DNA from: Combretum micranthum
Taxonomy: Eukaryota > Streptophyta > Magnoliopsida > Myrtales > Combretaceae
Direction: 5' to 3'
DNA length: 64,000 nt
Assembly (NCBI GenBank): GCA_024138025.1
Contig: JAMXBD010000393.1
Location: 620,001 to 684,000, forward strand
The notes under the pieces were generated by a model. It ran no database searches. It was not told where the DNA came from and was given only the letters and a program-made list of their open reading frames with translations. The position numbers were made by a program, and so were the translations under genes. Shown here piece after piece: positions 10,805-21,781 of the stretch (the stretch's first letter is position 1; each line of letters starts with the position of its first letter).

Positions 10805-12585
10805 CTAATTAAATGTAGGGTCAATTTTGTAAAATTTTAAAACCCTTATTTTATTTTAACTCTTCTTGACTTATAAACTTGAGATTTTTTATAGACCATG
10901 AGATCAACAGGGTATGTCACCATGCCACTCACTCGGATCAGCCGATGGAACAATGCGAGTATTTACCATGATATGCTAAGCTTACTTGATGGTACATTGG
11001 CTATACAAAGAAAATAGTGAATTAGTTAGTAAGCTGTTGATCAAGTGTTTAGAATTCTTTTAACTTTTTCACGCATTATTGCTTCCAATCTTAAGTGCAA
11101 TGTTCGTACAAGCTGGCTACATTGGTTCGTTCCCTCACTTGATGCACTCAAACACCATTTTCAAGGTACCATATGTTGATAAAGTAGTGCGCTAGTCTTA
11201 GGCATCACCTTGAGTGACCCACTACAACATGATGCTCCAGCTATTGCCAGGGATGATTTCTCATCACCTCAGTCAGCTCAAGGAAGTTGTCGTAAGCCAT
11301 AGAGATAGGGCAAAGGTAGGGTACGACGTCATAAGCATGCATGAGCAAACATCAAGGATGATGCAATCATGAGTTCTCTCCCCATTGTAATCCATAAGCT
11401 CTATTAGCTCTACGTAAAGAGGGATCTTTAAATTTTGCTTGATGATATAGGGGAATGTCTCACTTAAGTTGAGACCAAGTCTATCCAAATGCTTGTGAGC
11501 CCTCATTATAACCTATCAAGTGAAAGTCCAAAAGACATGCAACTCACTTAGTTGAATACTGAGCCACCATACAACTTGAAATTGATAAATGAATGTGATT
11601 CATTACATAAAGAAGGAGCATGCGACACTAGTAGCTTTTTATTTAGCATTTCTCATTACATGTATTGATATTGATTTTTCAATCTTTTGTGTATTTGTTC
11701 ACATTAAACCATATTAGTGAAGGTTTAACTGTATATTTTTTTTAAATTTTTGTTGTTATATTGCTTACATATGGTTGTGAATGTCAATTTGATATGAAAT
11801 AGCGGTTGAGTTTGTTTGTATTGTTTGGGATTGGGATGTTAGGAATTCTCAATAGATGTCATGGGGTTTGGAATATTTGCAAAATGGTGTTGGGGTGGAG
11901 TGGTTGAAACAGCTATTTGAAATTGTTACATACATATTATAAAACTTGTTTTTTAATTGTATTCATAGGTCTAAATGAAATAAAATTGTATTACTACTAC
12001 TGCAATTTAGAGGTCAAAATCATGTCTTCAATGCTAGACTTTAAATTGTGCCTCGAGACATAAATTCGATATAAAGTGAAATATTGTCTTGAAAACTTGA
12101 TTTTATTTTGAGATTTCAATTATGCTAATATGTTATTTGAATTGATTAAGGGAGTTTGAGTACATGTTAAATTTTGAAATATTAGTAGTTTTTTTATAAC
12201 TTTAAAATCCCATCACCATTTATCAAAATACAATTGTTACTTATCTATAGCTCATTGTAACATGTGTCACATTAGTACTAATAATTTTTTTTCAATAAGC
12301 TCACAAATTTAACTTTTAAAGTGATTATGAAATTTTGGTATAGGTAGCTATTGCCACCTAGTTACAAGATGTAGATGATCAAGTTTGTAATATAGATTGA
12401 TGAGCTAAATTAAAAATTAATTGAGTTATATTTAGCCTAATTATTTGGATTAATGACATGATTCAAGTAATTAGACATAACATGGGATGATTTAGAGACT
12501 TATGGATTGGTGGACTCATGATAGGGTTTATTAAAAATTGTATTATATGTTATTGATCTTTCACAGCAAGCTTAGGTATCAATGA
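10805..12585. other. Intergenic DNA, no supported gene
   Basis: The stretch 10900-11520 is less AT-rich than its surroundings and holds a 77-codon minus-strand open frame (11273-11506) with no motif I recognise. It may be a gene relic, but nothing supports a call. The rest is AT-rich and featureless. Confidence 0.35.
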
Positions 12586-12607
12586 GTCTCTCTCTCTCTC
12601 TGTCTCC

Positions 12608-12642
<35 letters not shown>
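12586..12642. repeat. (TC)n(TA)n microsatellite
   Basis: Compound dinucleotide repeat, TC units with two interruptions followed by TA units. Confidence 0.95.
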
Positions 12643-15600
12643 AATCTTGTCCATTAATAGTTCATAAAATCCAACGATGATAATGTATTACTATTATAAT
12701 AAATACATGGTCATACCATCTATAGGGGATCGGGACTTTTCTATAAATCACCTATTATAAGAATCCTAAGTTTGTTGAGATTGCCTATCCAGCCTCTGTA
12801 ATCGTCTCTAAATCATTTCTTTTATTAGAATCAATTTTCTACAACACTAATCCTTACATATTCTTATCACGTGAGGCACATTGAGGCATGTGTATGCACG
12901 TAATACATATAGATGACCTTTTTACATCTACACAAGATATAGGTATGAGCATTATCTATAACTAGTAAAAAAAAAAATGCAGAATCATAGAATTTTCTTA
13001 TTATTACATTCTTCATTTTCTTTTATTTTAACCAAATTATGATTGGTTTACTAGAATAAAAATATGCTTTATTCTTATTATTGTAAAATCATTATTTTTT
13101 TCATTTGGTTTATAACAAACTATACAGAAGTTCAATGTGGTAAATATAATGAATTCATATTTCTTCTCTTAATGGCCATAACTTTTATTTTATAAATATT
13201 CCTAATCATAAAATGAAATAGTATTAAAATAATAATTCTTTTTTAGTCTTATTCAAATTCTATTGAACCAAATCGGCAAAAGAAAAAATTTTCACCTTTT
13301 CAATAGTGATTAGATTTTTAAAAACTAAATATAAGAAAATATCTAAAATTTTTACCCTATTAAATAATGTTGTGAGACACCTCCCACGTTCTCCAGAAAA
13401 ATTTGAGGCATCTCACAAATGTAGCACTCTCAACTATAAAGAATACGTCAAGGGAATTATGGTTTAGTGGTTCGAACACCGTGCTTTCTGAGGAAAAACT
13501 GGCATTTACTCAATAGGTGTATAGATAGAATTAGATTAAATTAGGATTACTCTACAATTAAATCGATCTAGGATTAATGGACAAAGTTAGATTAAATTAC
13601 TGATAAACCTGCAATTAAATCGATCTATTTTTAAGAAAGAATCTGATTCAATCAAATTGAACCGGATTGAACAGCTTGAGTCTAATAATTCTTCAAAATT
13701 GTACACGGGAAAGCAAAAAAAAAAAAAATCAAGAGCTATCCATCCATTAAAAACTTACGGACTTAATGGATAAAAAGAAACACACGTCGTCGCAAGACAC
13801 CTTCCACACTAAATATCCCAGGCGAGACAAGAACCATTGGATTATTGAAACATTATATAAATAGATATATTACTAGGTACAACGTATACAAATCAACCGT
13901 TAAAAGAACAAACTTATATGTCTTTTTATATGCTTTGTTTTCTTTTAAAAGTAATCAGTTAAGAACGAAAATAAAAATAATTATTTTTAACTTATCATCA
14001 GTGTTTAGAATGAGGAGAAGAAGAAGAAAACAAAGAAAAATACCTTATGTGACGCTTTCAAAGACGCCATAAGAAGTTACGTATTCTGTGCAGGGACAAA
14101 GTATTAATGTGATCCATTGAATTTGGGATTATGTCTGTCTTATAAGGGTGTTTCACACCATAAATGACAGCAAATTTGTTTCAACAAGGAATCAATATCC
14201 TGCACGTATCAAATGACTCATTTTAAGGCTCTGTTAATTGATTAAACAAGAAGTCGTTAGTAATTAACTGACATAACTCTTAGGCAAATACATAATGTTC
14301 TCCAATTACAGGGTCAAAACAGCAATCTGGATAATTCATTTATGGGACCAAGTTATAATTTATTTCAGTAAGCTATAATTTTATATATGAACATATAGTT
14401 ATCGGCATAACCCGTTTGACCTATAGATAGAACAATTATCCATTTATGGGGCCAAGTTAATGCCTCAAGAGGAGGTCTAGCAATGGAATCGTGCAAGGTG
14501 GCTGAAATTTATGTTTATAGTTATTTTAAGAAATTTACTAAAATATTAATCATATAATAAAATTACCAAATTACTATTATAGTATTGCATTTATTCTATA
14601 TGTTGTAGAATTTTTAATACATGTCGCAAATTCATGAAGGTGTAAATATCACATTTAATACATGCGATATAGTAAAGTATTAAAATACGTAGACTCGAAT
14701 ATATTAAATGCAATAATGCAATAACATTTATGTAATTGTTTTTGTCCAATTGATATTTATATAATTTTTTTTTCCAATGTATCGATAAATAAGAAATTAT
14801 TTTCTTGAAAAATATTATGATTGTCCAATTTCTGGCTGTTTATTAAATTGTTAATTTAGCTTAAGAGACGGCGGCTGCCGACGATGTGTCAAGACAACGT
14901 GTTTTAGTGATTTTGCCTTTGCGCATGCTTTTAGAACATTGAGAGCTCCTTGAATTGCTGGTTGGATCATTGCATTCTGCCATCGAAAGCCCATCGAATG
15001 TTTTTTCTTTTTTTTCTTTTTTTTTTTTTTTTACTACTCTACATTATAATTTTGTGCAAATCGCAAGCCAAGAGAGAACCGTCACACTAAACTCCCAATG
15101 CGTGTCGTCATCTCCCGTAATACTTGACGATATGTACCTGCAATAGTCGTTGAAGCCCGCAAAAACGTTAACAAACAATTGGGAGCTTTATATGCTAGAG
15201 ACTGGGTAAAATAACTATATATTTTTTAAAAGTTAAGCACAGGTGAATGTATGTTTTGAGAAGCAAAGTTAACCAGTGTTGCAACATGAATTACAACTTC
15301 ACAACTAGCTCAAACTTGATAATTGCCCCCTTCTGACAAAGGGTCCCTCTCCTTTTCTCCAGAATCTTTGCTAATGAATAAACCCAACTAAATCACGGTG
15401 AATTGGAAAAAAAAATAAAATAAATAAGACGCTTAGCCCTTGAATCTATGATGAAATTTCATAATCAAATATAGTTTGTAAATTTCACGCCTTGATTAAG
15501 GTTAAGGCGTGTCTGGTTTCATCACATGTAACACTGAAATGTTATACTCAAGTACAATTCTAAAAGACTGGTTTATCGTATTCGTTTGTTAATCAATTCT

Positions 15601-15694
15601 AGATTTTGAAATCCTTCAAACTAGGTTTTGAACATAGTTGATATGCAATATAAAAGAAAAATTTTACAAAAAGGTTACTCTCGTGAGTAACTAA

Positions 15695-15695
<1 letters not shown>
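12643..15695. other. Intergenic DNA, no supported gene
   Basis: Mostly AT-rich. A short direct repeat built on TTAGATTAAATTA and CAATTAAATCGATCT occurs twice at 13530-13630. A small GC-richer patch (14865-14900) and a long T-run (about 15000-15030) are the only other landmarks. No gene was recognised. Confidence 0.4.

Positions 15696-15730
<35 letters not shown>
15696..15730. repeat. (CA)n microsatellite
   Basis: Uninterrupted CA dinucleotide repeat of about 17 units. Confidence 0.95.
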
Positions 15731-15733
<3 letters not shown>

Positions 15734-16054
15734 GAGTATCAGATGAAGCAGTATCTTAAAAGCATCTCAAAGCATCTCATGATGCCAAAAAAGAAGTATA
15801 TCAAAAGTAGATAAAAATCGAGTCACAAATATATCATAAAATAAGTATCAAAATGGCACACTAAAAATTAGTAAAACCTAGGCTAAACAAAAGGTCCAAT
15901 AATAAGACAAAAGTTTACATGAACTTTACAGACCATATGCTTATCAATAAGAAATCTCTCAACACCAGACTCTAAGCTCATCAAAGGACTCCTTAAGATT
16001 TGACCTGCGACCCTCATAATCATAACAATCCTCATCTAATCCATCAGATCTTTA

Positions 16055-16075
16055 AGAGAGAGAGAGAGAGAGAGA
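16055..16075. repeat. (GA)n microsatellite
   Basis: Short GA dinucleotide repeat directly left of the nested hAT elements. Confidence 0.9.
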
Positions 16076-16101
16076 AGATTGAGTTGAAGCTCAATACATT
16101 G

Positions 16102-17698
16102 TAGGGCTGTAAATGAGTCGATTTGAAATGATATAATACCAAGCTCAAATTCAATTCGAATAAAAAGCTTTAAACTCGACTTGAACCCATTGGAGTTTTA
16201 ATTTTCAAGCTATAACTCAACTTGAGTTGATACTTGAAAAGCTTGAACTTGACTTGATTAAGCTTAATTATTTCGACAAAACCGACTAGACTAAAGCATA
16301 AGCTGAGATTTGTAAATAAAGTAAGATTTTTAGTTGACTTAGTCTTACATAATATATATGAACCATAGATTATATATTTATAAAAAGACAAGCTAAGATG
16401 CAGAGGTATGCTTTAAAAATTGAAACAATACAAGTTATGTAAATTTTTATACAAAGTACTAAAATCTCGAATAAGTTTCACAACCTGAATCAAGTATTTT
16501 AAAACTCAAATTCGAGCTCGATTATTACTTGAGTAGTTTAAAATTGAACTCAACTCCATTGTAGTCGAATCAAATTCAACTTATTATCAAGTCAAATTTA
16601 AGTAGCTCAGAAGTAGACTTGACTCACTTCTAGCTAGGGGTGTGCACGGTAAGGTTTGGTTCGGTTTGTATCTCGAACTGAACCGCACCATAATTTACGG
16701 TTCGGTTCGTAATTTTTTTGGAATCGAAAAAAACGGTTCGGTACGGTTCGGTTTGCTGTTCGAACCGTTTTTTCATAAAATAGAAAATATATTCTATCGA
16801 AAAAGTTCAATTACATATTTCTTATCACTAATGTAAATATAAACAATAATATTTAAAATTAATCATTTATCAAATAAACATATAAAACTTATAGGAAGGA
16901 AAAGATTTCATTCATTATAAAATTATAACTATGACTAGTCTCATTTTTTTAAATTATCTTGAACTATAATGATATACTAGACTTTATCTCAATAGAAGAC
17001 ATAAAATGTAATTCGTTGTGTGCTTCTAACTAACATATTACCAATTATATAAATCAATAAGTAACTAAATAATAGAACTAGATTAATTAGTAAGACAAAT
17101 GGAAAATAAATATGCAGAAGTTAGAATACTAGAGGTTAAATTCTAAAATCTACCTTACTTATAGATAACATAACAATTAAAACATATTATAAAAAATCTA
17201 ATTTTATTCTAATGAATAACACATATCTAAGTAAAAAAATTTTACAACAATTAAATTTTTTAAGTTAGAATACTAGAGTTTAAATTCTAAAATCTATCTT
17301 ACTTATAGATAACTTAACAATTGAAACATATTATGAAAAATCTAATTTTATTCTAATGACTAACACATATCGAAGTAAAAAATTTTAAAAAAAATTAATT
17401 TATTTTTAAAAATTAATTGTTTTTAAAATTTGTGACATAGATATGTACTATTAATAAAAATATTAAAAGTAAAAATAATATGTTTAATTTTTTTTAATAT
17501 ATAAAACGGTTCGGTTCGGTTCGAACCATATGGTTCGGTTCATGGTCCCGAACTGAACCTCGAACCGTTTGTCTTCAATGAACCGAACCGCGAACCGAAC
17601 CGTTTCAAAAAAGAACTGAAATTTCTGTTCGGTTCGGTCCGGTCTGGTTTGGTTCACAGTTCTGTCGGTTTTTTTGCACAGCCCTACTTCTAGCCCTA
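16102..17698. mobile_element. Non-autonomous hAT-type element A, split by element B
   Basis: The left end is TAGGGCTGTAAATGAGTCGA. The right end, read across the insertion, is TTGACTCACTTC-TAGCCCTA, its near reverse complement. The interior is rich in CAAGTCGAGTT-type words in both orientations, as in plant hAT MITEs whose ends read GGGCTGTAAATGAG. Without the inserted element B and its duplicated 8 bp it would be about 537 bp. Flanks ATACATTG (16094-16101) and GTACATAG (17699-17706) agree at 6 of 8 positions, consistent with an old 8-bp hAT target-site duplication. No transposase is present. Confidence 0.7.
16635..17686. mobile_element. Non-autonomous hAT-type element B, nested in A
   Basis: The 1052-bp element has terminal inverted repeats TAGGGGTGTGCA and TGCACAGCCCTA (one mismatch). 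It is flanked by perfect 8-bp target-site duplications CTTCTAGC (16627-16634 and 17687-17694), the hAT hallmark. Subterminal regions carry many GGTTCGGTTCG words in both orientations, likely transposase-binding-type repeats. The AT-rich centre contains a tandem duplication of about 143 bp (about 17121-17263 and 17264-17390). There is no transposase, so it would need an autonomous partner. It inserted 14 bp from the outer end of element A, inside A's inverted repeat. Confidence 0.88.
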
Positions 17699-18067
17699 GT
17701 ACATAGTAACGCATACACATGCAATATGACACACGCATCTAGACTATATGCAATGCAATAATCAATAGGTTATGGTTATCAATTGAGACGATTCAAGCAT
17801 CATGGGTAATCTCACACTTCAGACAATAAGCCATTGGAATCTTAGGGTCCTGAGTAGCAGTAACTGCTTTAAGGGTTGTGGTAGGCATGATTTATCTTTT
17901 ATTCGAAGTAGTTATTTAAGAGCCAAATAAGCCCAATTTAAAGTTTATTGACTTAAATTATAGGAGAATTGGAACTTAATCGGTGTATATGTTCATTTCA
18001 GGCCAACTTGGAATTTAATAGAGCTATTAGGAGGAATCAAGAGGAAATATGATCAAGGTAGGAAGAG

Positions 18068-18243
18068 TCACGACCGTGAATTCAAGTAGCAATGGATGAA
18101 TTCAAATCCATCACAAAATCACGGTCGTGATTGATGGGGACTTCGAGAAAATCAACACCAATATCTACCTAGGTGAAAGTCACGACCGTGATTGGTGCTC
18201 TGATGATTGAAGTTTGAAAGATGACTCAAAGTTACGACCATGA
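18068..18243 (+). promoter_or_regulatory. Four palindromic CACG...CGTG boxes in U3
   Basis: TCACGACCGTGA (18068-18079), TCACGGTCGTGA (18119-18130), TCACGACCGTGA (18180-18191) and TTACGACCATGA (18232-18243) lie 51, 61 and 52 bp apart and end about 110 bp upstream of the TATA box. Each is almost its own reverse complement, as expected for sites bound by a dimeric factor. The position suggests upstream promoter elements, but no binding protein is known to me. Confidence 0.7.
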
Positions 18244-18353
18244 CAATTGGAAAGTCACAAATACGACTTTTACATTAGTTTATTCAAACAGTATATCCAC
18301 TAGTAAAAAGTCGTATCTTTTCATCAAAAACCTTTAGGAAAATGTATTAGACA

Positions 18354-18361
18354 TATAAATA
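18354..18361 (+). promoter_or_regulatory. LTR TATA box
   Basis: TATAAATA in the 5' LTR, repeated at 29869-29876 in the 3' LTR. It marks the likely U3-R boundary, with transcription starting roughly 30 bases downstream. Confidence 0.7.
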
Positions 18362-19369
18362 TATTATTCCCAGGGGGTAAGTAGTAACTACTTCCTTGTT
18401 GTATCATCACACCTGTTCTTAGTTTGTTTTCAAGGAAATCATTGCGATAGTTCAATGTTCATAGAATGTGTTGTGGGAAATTCCAGGAGAAGTCGAGAGA
18501 GACAACTGGGATTGTGTGTTGTGATTTGTAACAACATTTCTATCATTGTATCGAAAGGGGTTTCTTCTTTTCCTCTCATTCTCATCTTATTTTCTGCATG
18601 TCTTTTCTGAGTTTGTATTCTCGTTTTATCATGTGTGAGTAGTGGGTTTGGTTTACGAAGTCATATTAACATGAATTGTGCTTTTAATTGTTAGTAATCC
18701 GCTTAATTACTAATTTCTAGTGATAGAACTTCATAAAAGTTAAGAAATTGTAGTGCACAACATTCTCCTATGCTAGATCTCGATGGAAAATGTTAAGAAA
18801 CAATTTCATCGAGTAGATCTAAGTCATTAGAACAACCAACTCCTTTTGATAGAGATATTAATAGGAACTTTGCTGCATGTTTTTAAGGAATTTGAGGATA
18901 ACAAGAGTTCTTTAAGGAAAGTTTGATTTGTCCAATCACCTAGAAGAGATTCTAGTGGATGCAAAATTGGATTAGAATTCGTTATTTATGAGAATACTGA
19001 CCATGAATCAAGAATTCCAGCAGATAAGTAATTAATTGGATGAATTGTTATTTAATCATGTTAATTTGATGAAGTAAACCATTGTTTAATTTGAGTTCAA
19101 TTTTGTTGTATTATTGTTACTTTGTTGTTTTAGTGATATTCTGAAGTTAGTGTAGTTTAGTTGTAAATTTAGACTTAATTCACTTAATTTGACCATTCGA
19201 TTGCTAAATAATAGGAAGATTAATTTAGTACTAGTGCTTGACACGTTCCCTGAGGAGACGACCCTATACTTTACTTTATACTACTAAATGATAGGCATAC
19301 TTGCCTATCAATCCGAGTAAAGAAGAGGATATAGGTTTATAAATTATAAAAACAAGACAACAAGTTTTT

Positions 19370-19391
19370 GGTACCATTGCCGAGGAAAACG
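19370..19391 (+). other. Primer-binding site, tRNA-Asp type, eroded
   Basis: TGGTACCATTGCCGAGGA starts six bases after the LTR. It matches the known Athila/Tat site complementary to tRNA-Asp (TGGCGCCGTTGCCGGGGA) at 14 of 18 positions. All four differences are C-to-T or G-to-A transitions, as produced by deamination of methylated cytosine. This supports both the lineage call and long-term silencing. Confidence 0.85.
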
Positions 19392-19504
19392 GTTTCAACA
19401 TTAGGAAGAATTAAAATTCATATGCATCTAGTGTTTTAATTTTGTTTGTTTTATCATATTGACAACTTCCATTATCATTTAATTGATTGAGTTTTTGCAG
19501 GTTT

Positions 19505-21400
19505 ATGACCCAAAGCCGTGCAACTGATTTAGCCGATTTCGATCTCGAACTTAAAAGAACGACACGAAAAAATCTAAGGAAGATTAGACAAATTCTACAT
19601 AAGTTACCCATCACAAAGAGAGAAACTAAACCAGAATCGTCAATCATGGATACCAGGAATGAGAATGTGAACCCACAAAGGGGTGGTGAAGTTGATGATC
19701 CTGCAATTAATGAGAATCAAGCTGGTGGAAATGGGAATAATCCAGTTAGAGATGCTGGAAATGAGGTTAATAGGCCTATGTGGGACATGTTTATGCCCAC
19801 AATTGATGGAGTTGCACCATCCATTCAATATCGTCCAATTCAAGCAAACAACTTTGAGTTGAAACCTGCTTTGATTCAGATGGTACAAGTCAATCAGTTT
19901 GGAGGAGGAGTTTCAAAAGACCCACATGCTCATTTGAAGAACTTCTTGCAAATATGTGCTACTATCAAGACCAATGGCACACCAAATGAATCAATACGCC
20001 TTTTATTATTCCTTTTTTCTCTTAGGGACAAGGTGCGGAGTTGGTTAAAGTCATTACCTCCTCATTCACTAACCAATTGGGATCAAGTGGCAGAGAGGCT
20101 TCTAGAATAGTTCTTTCCTCCTAACAAAACAATCCAATTGAGAAATGAGATATTCTCCTTCTGCCAATATGAAGGAGAATCACTTTATGAGGTATGGAAA
20201 AGGTTTAAGGAACTTCTTCGACATTGTCCTCACCATGGGATTTCAATGCATGATTTGGTCAGAATATTTTATACATCTCTTGGTGATCAGAAGAAAACGA
20301 TGATTAAATCTATAGCTAGTGGGAGTTTGATGAAGAAAAGTGCTCCTGAGGCTTATGACTTGATTGAAGAATTGGCAAGGAACACATTTAGTTGGCATGG
20401 TGAAAGGAACAACCCACGACCAGTAGCTGCTATATATGAGTCAGAGTCGGTTTCTCAAATTAGGGCACAAGTAGCATCACTTACGGCTCAGATGAGTAAA
20501 AGAAAGCAAGTATAGATGCTTTACCTCAAGGTGATTTTCTTGTGAGTCCAATAGGCAAATCATATATTCTTGAAGATGGTTCAAGCATGGAAAATGTGAA
20601 TTTCATGAACAGATTTGAAAGAGGAACCGCAAATTATAATCCCTATAGTAATACATATAATCCAGGTTGGAGGAATCACCCTAATTTTTCTTAGAGAAAT
20701 CAAAATGTCCAAGGATCAAATGTTCCATTTGGGTTTTAGAAGCCACAACAATTACCAGCACCACAACAACGCCTTGCTTGGCCACCACTTGAGAAAAAGC
20801 ACAACGTTGAAGACCTCTTAACACAGTTCATGCAAAGTTTTGATAGACGTCATCGGAATCAAGAGCCATCCATCCATAACTTGGAAAAGCAAATTGGCCA
20901 ATTGGCTAAAATGCTTTCTGAAAGACCTCCAAGTTTACTCCCTAGTAATACAGAGACAAATCCTAAGGAGTAGGTGAAAGCTGTGACTCTTGGAAGTGGA
21001 AAGGAGTTACAAGTTCAAGAGAAAGACCAGAAAGAGAAGCAACAAGTTGACAGCAGAATAGGGAGAAAGCAGTGGAAAATGAGAAGTTAGAAGGAAAGGA
21101 ATTATCCCCAATACTATAGGAATATCAGTTATCTTTACCATATTGCTCCAAATTAAGAAAGGTTAAGGACGATGAGCATTACAAGAAGTTCTTCGAACTT
21201 TTCGAGCAATTGCACATCAACCTTCCCTTATTGGAAGCCTTGGGTCAAATGCCAAAGTACGCCAAATTTTTTAAGGAGCTTTTGTCAAATAAAAGGAAAT
21301 TGGAGGAATTTTCCACTATTACTTTAGGTGGAGAGTGCTCCGCGGTTTTGTTGAACAAGCTACCTAGGAAACTCAAAGATCCTGGTAGCTTATCATTCCA
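19505..21400 (+). pseudogene. gag: Athila-type gag, interrupted
   Basis: Structural polyprotein of the retrotransposon, which would form the cytoplasmic virus-like particle. The first ATG at 19505 follows a TTTTTGCAG splice-acceptor-like sequence. The retrotransposon gag domain spans codons of about 19930-20400, with the typical WLKSLPP and LRNEI words. No CCHC zinc knuckle is visible. Breaks: TAG at 20108 inside the gag domain (the family usually has a lysine or glutamine codon there); a 2-bp shift at about 20511-20515; TAG at 20692, 20737 and 20971; a frameshift at about 21050-21200; and another at about 21385-21405 just before protease. A conserved linker of Athila proteins (VTLGSGKEL) follows the 20971 stop. 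Non-functional. Confidence 0.85.
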
Positions 21401-21403
21401 TGT

Positions 21404-21781
21404 TTGATAGGAGACCTCTCGGTGGAAAGGGCATTGGAAGATCTTGGAGCTAGCATTAACCTTATGCCATACAACTTGTTCAAGAAATTGAATTTGGGAG
21501 AGCCCAAGAGTACACGGATGAGCATTCAGTTGGCTGATCGCTCCATGAGGTTTCCAAGAGGAGTGGTGAAGGATGTTTTGGTAAAGATACATGATTTTAT
21601 TTTTCCTGTTGATTTTGCAGTATTGGACATGGATGAAGACATGGAGGTTCCACTTATTTTGGGAAGACCCTTTTTGGCAACCGCTGGAGCTGTCATCAAT
21701 GTCAAGGATGGAAAGCTGGTTCTTCGGGTTGGAAAGGAAGAGATGGTGATCAGAATGTATGATGTTTTAGGAAATCCATGA
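21404..21781 (+). pseudogene. pro: Athila-type aspartic protease domain
   Basis: The retropepsin-like protease would process the Gag-Pol polyprotein. The active-site motif DLGASIN has its aspartate codon at 21440-21442, and the flap-distal motif ILGRPFL follows about 70 codons later, the right spacing. DLG in place of DSG or DTG is normal for Athila and Tat proteins. This domain is open for 125 codons but is cut off from gag by a frameshift upstream. At its end an ATGA overlap at 21778-21781 puts the downstream RT in a different frame, so the original single polyprotein frame was lost here too. Confidence 0.85.

Larger units (their letters stand above)
17879..19363 (+). repeat. 5' LTR of the Athila-type element
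   Basis: A 1485-bp LTR beginning TGGTAGGCATG and ending CAAGACAACA. It matches the 3' LTR along its length except for about 132 bp near 18899-19031 that the 3' copy lacks. A TATA box (TATAAATA) lies at 18354-18361. Four self-complementary 12-mers lie upstream of it, in U3. Near the 3' end AGGCATACTTGCCT forms an inverted repeat. The LTR would supply promoter and polyadenylation signals. Confidence 0.92.

Noticed and set aside
11273..11506. 77-codon minus-strand frame in a less AT-rich patch
   Set aside because: No motif or family recognised and no second exon or conserved copy to support it.
13440..13500. tRNA-like pol III boxes (TGGTTTAGTGG, GGTTCGAAC)
   Set aside because: The A-box-like and B-box-like words overlap instead of being 30-40 bp apart, and no cloverleaf can be folded; not a tRNA and not a convincing SINE.
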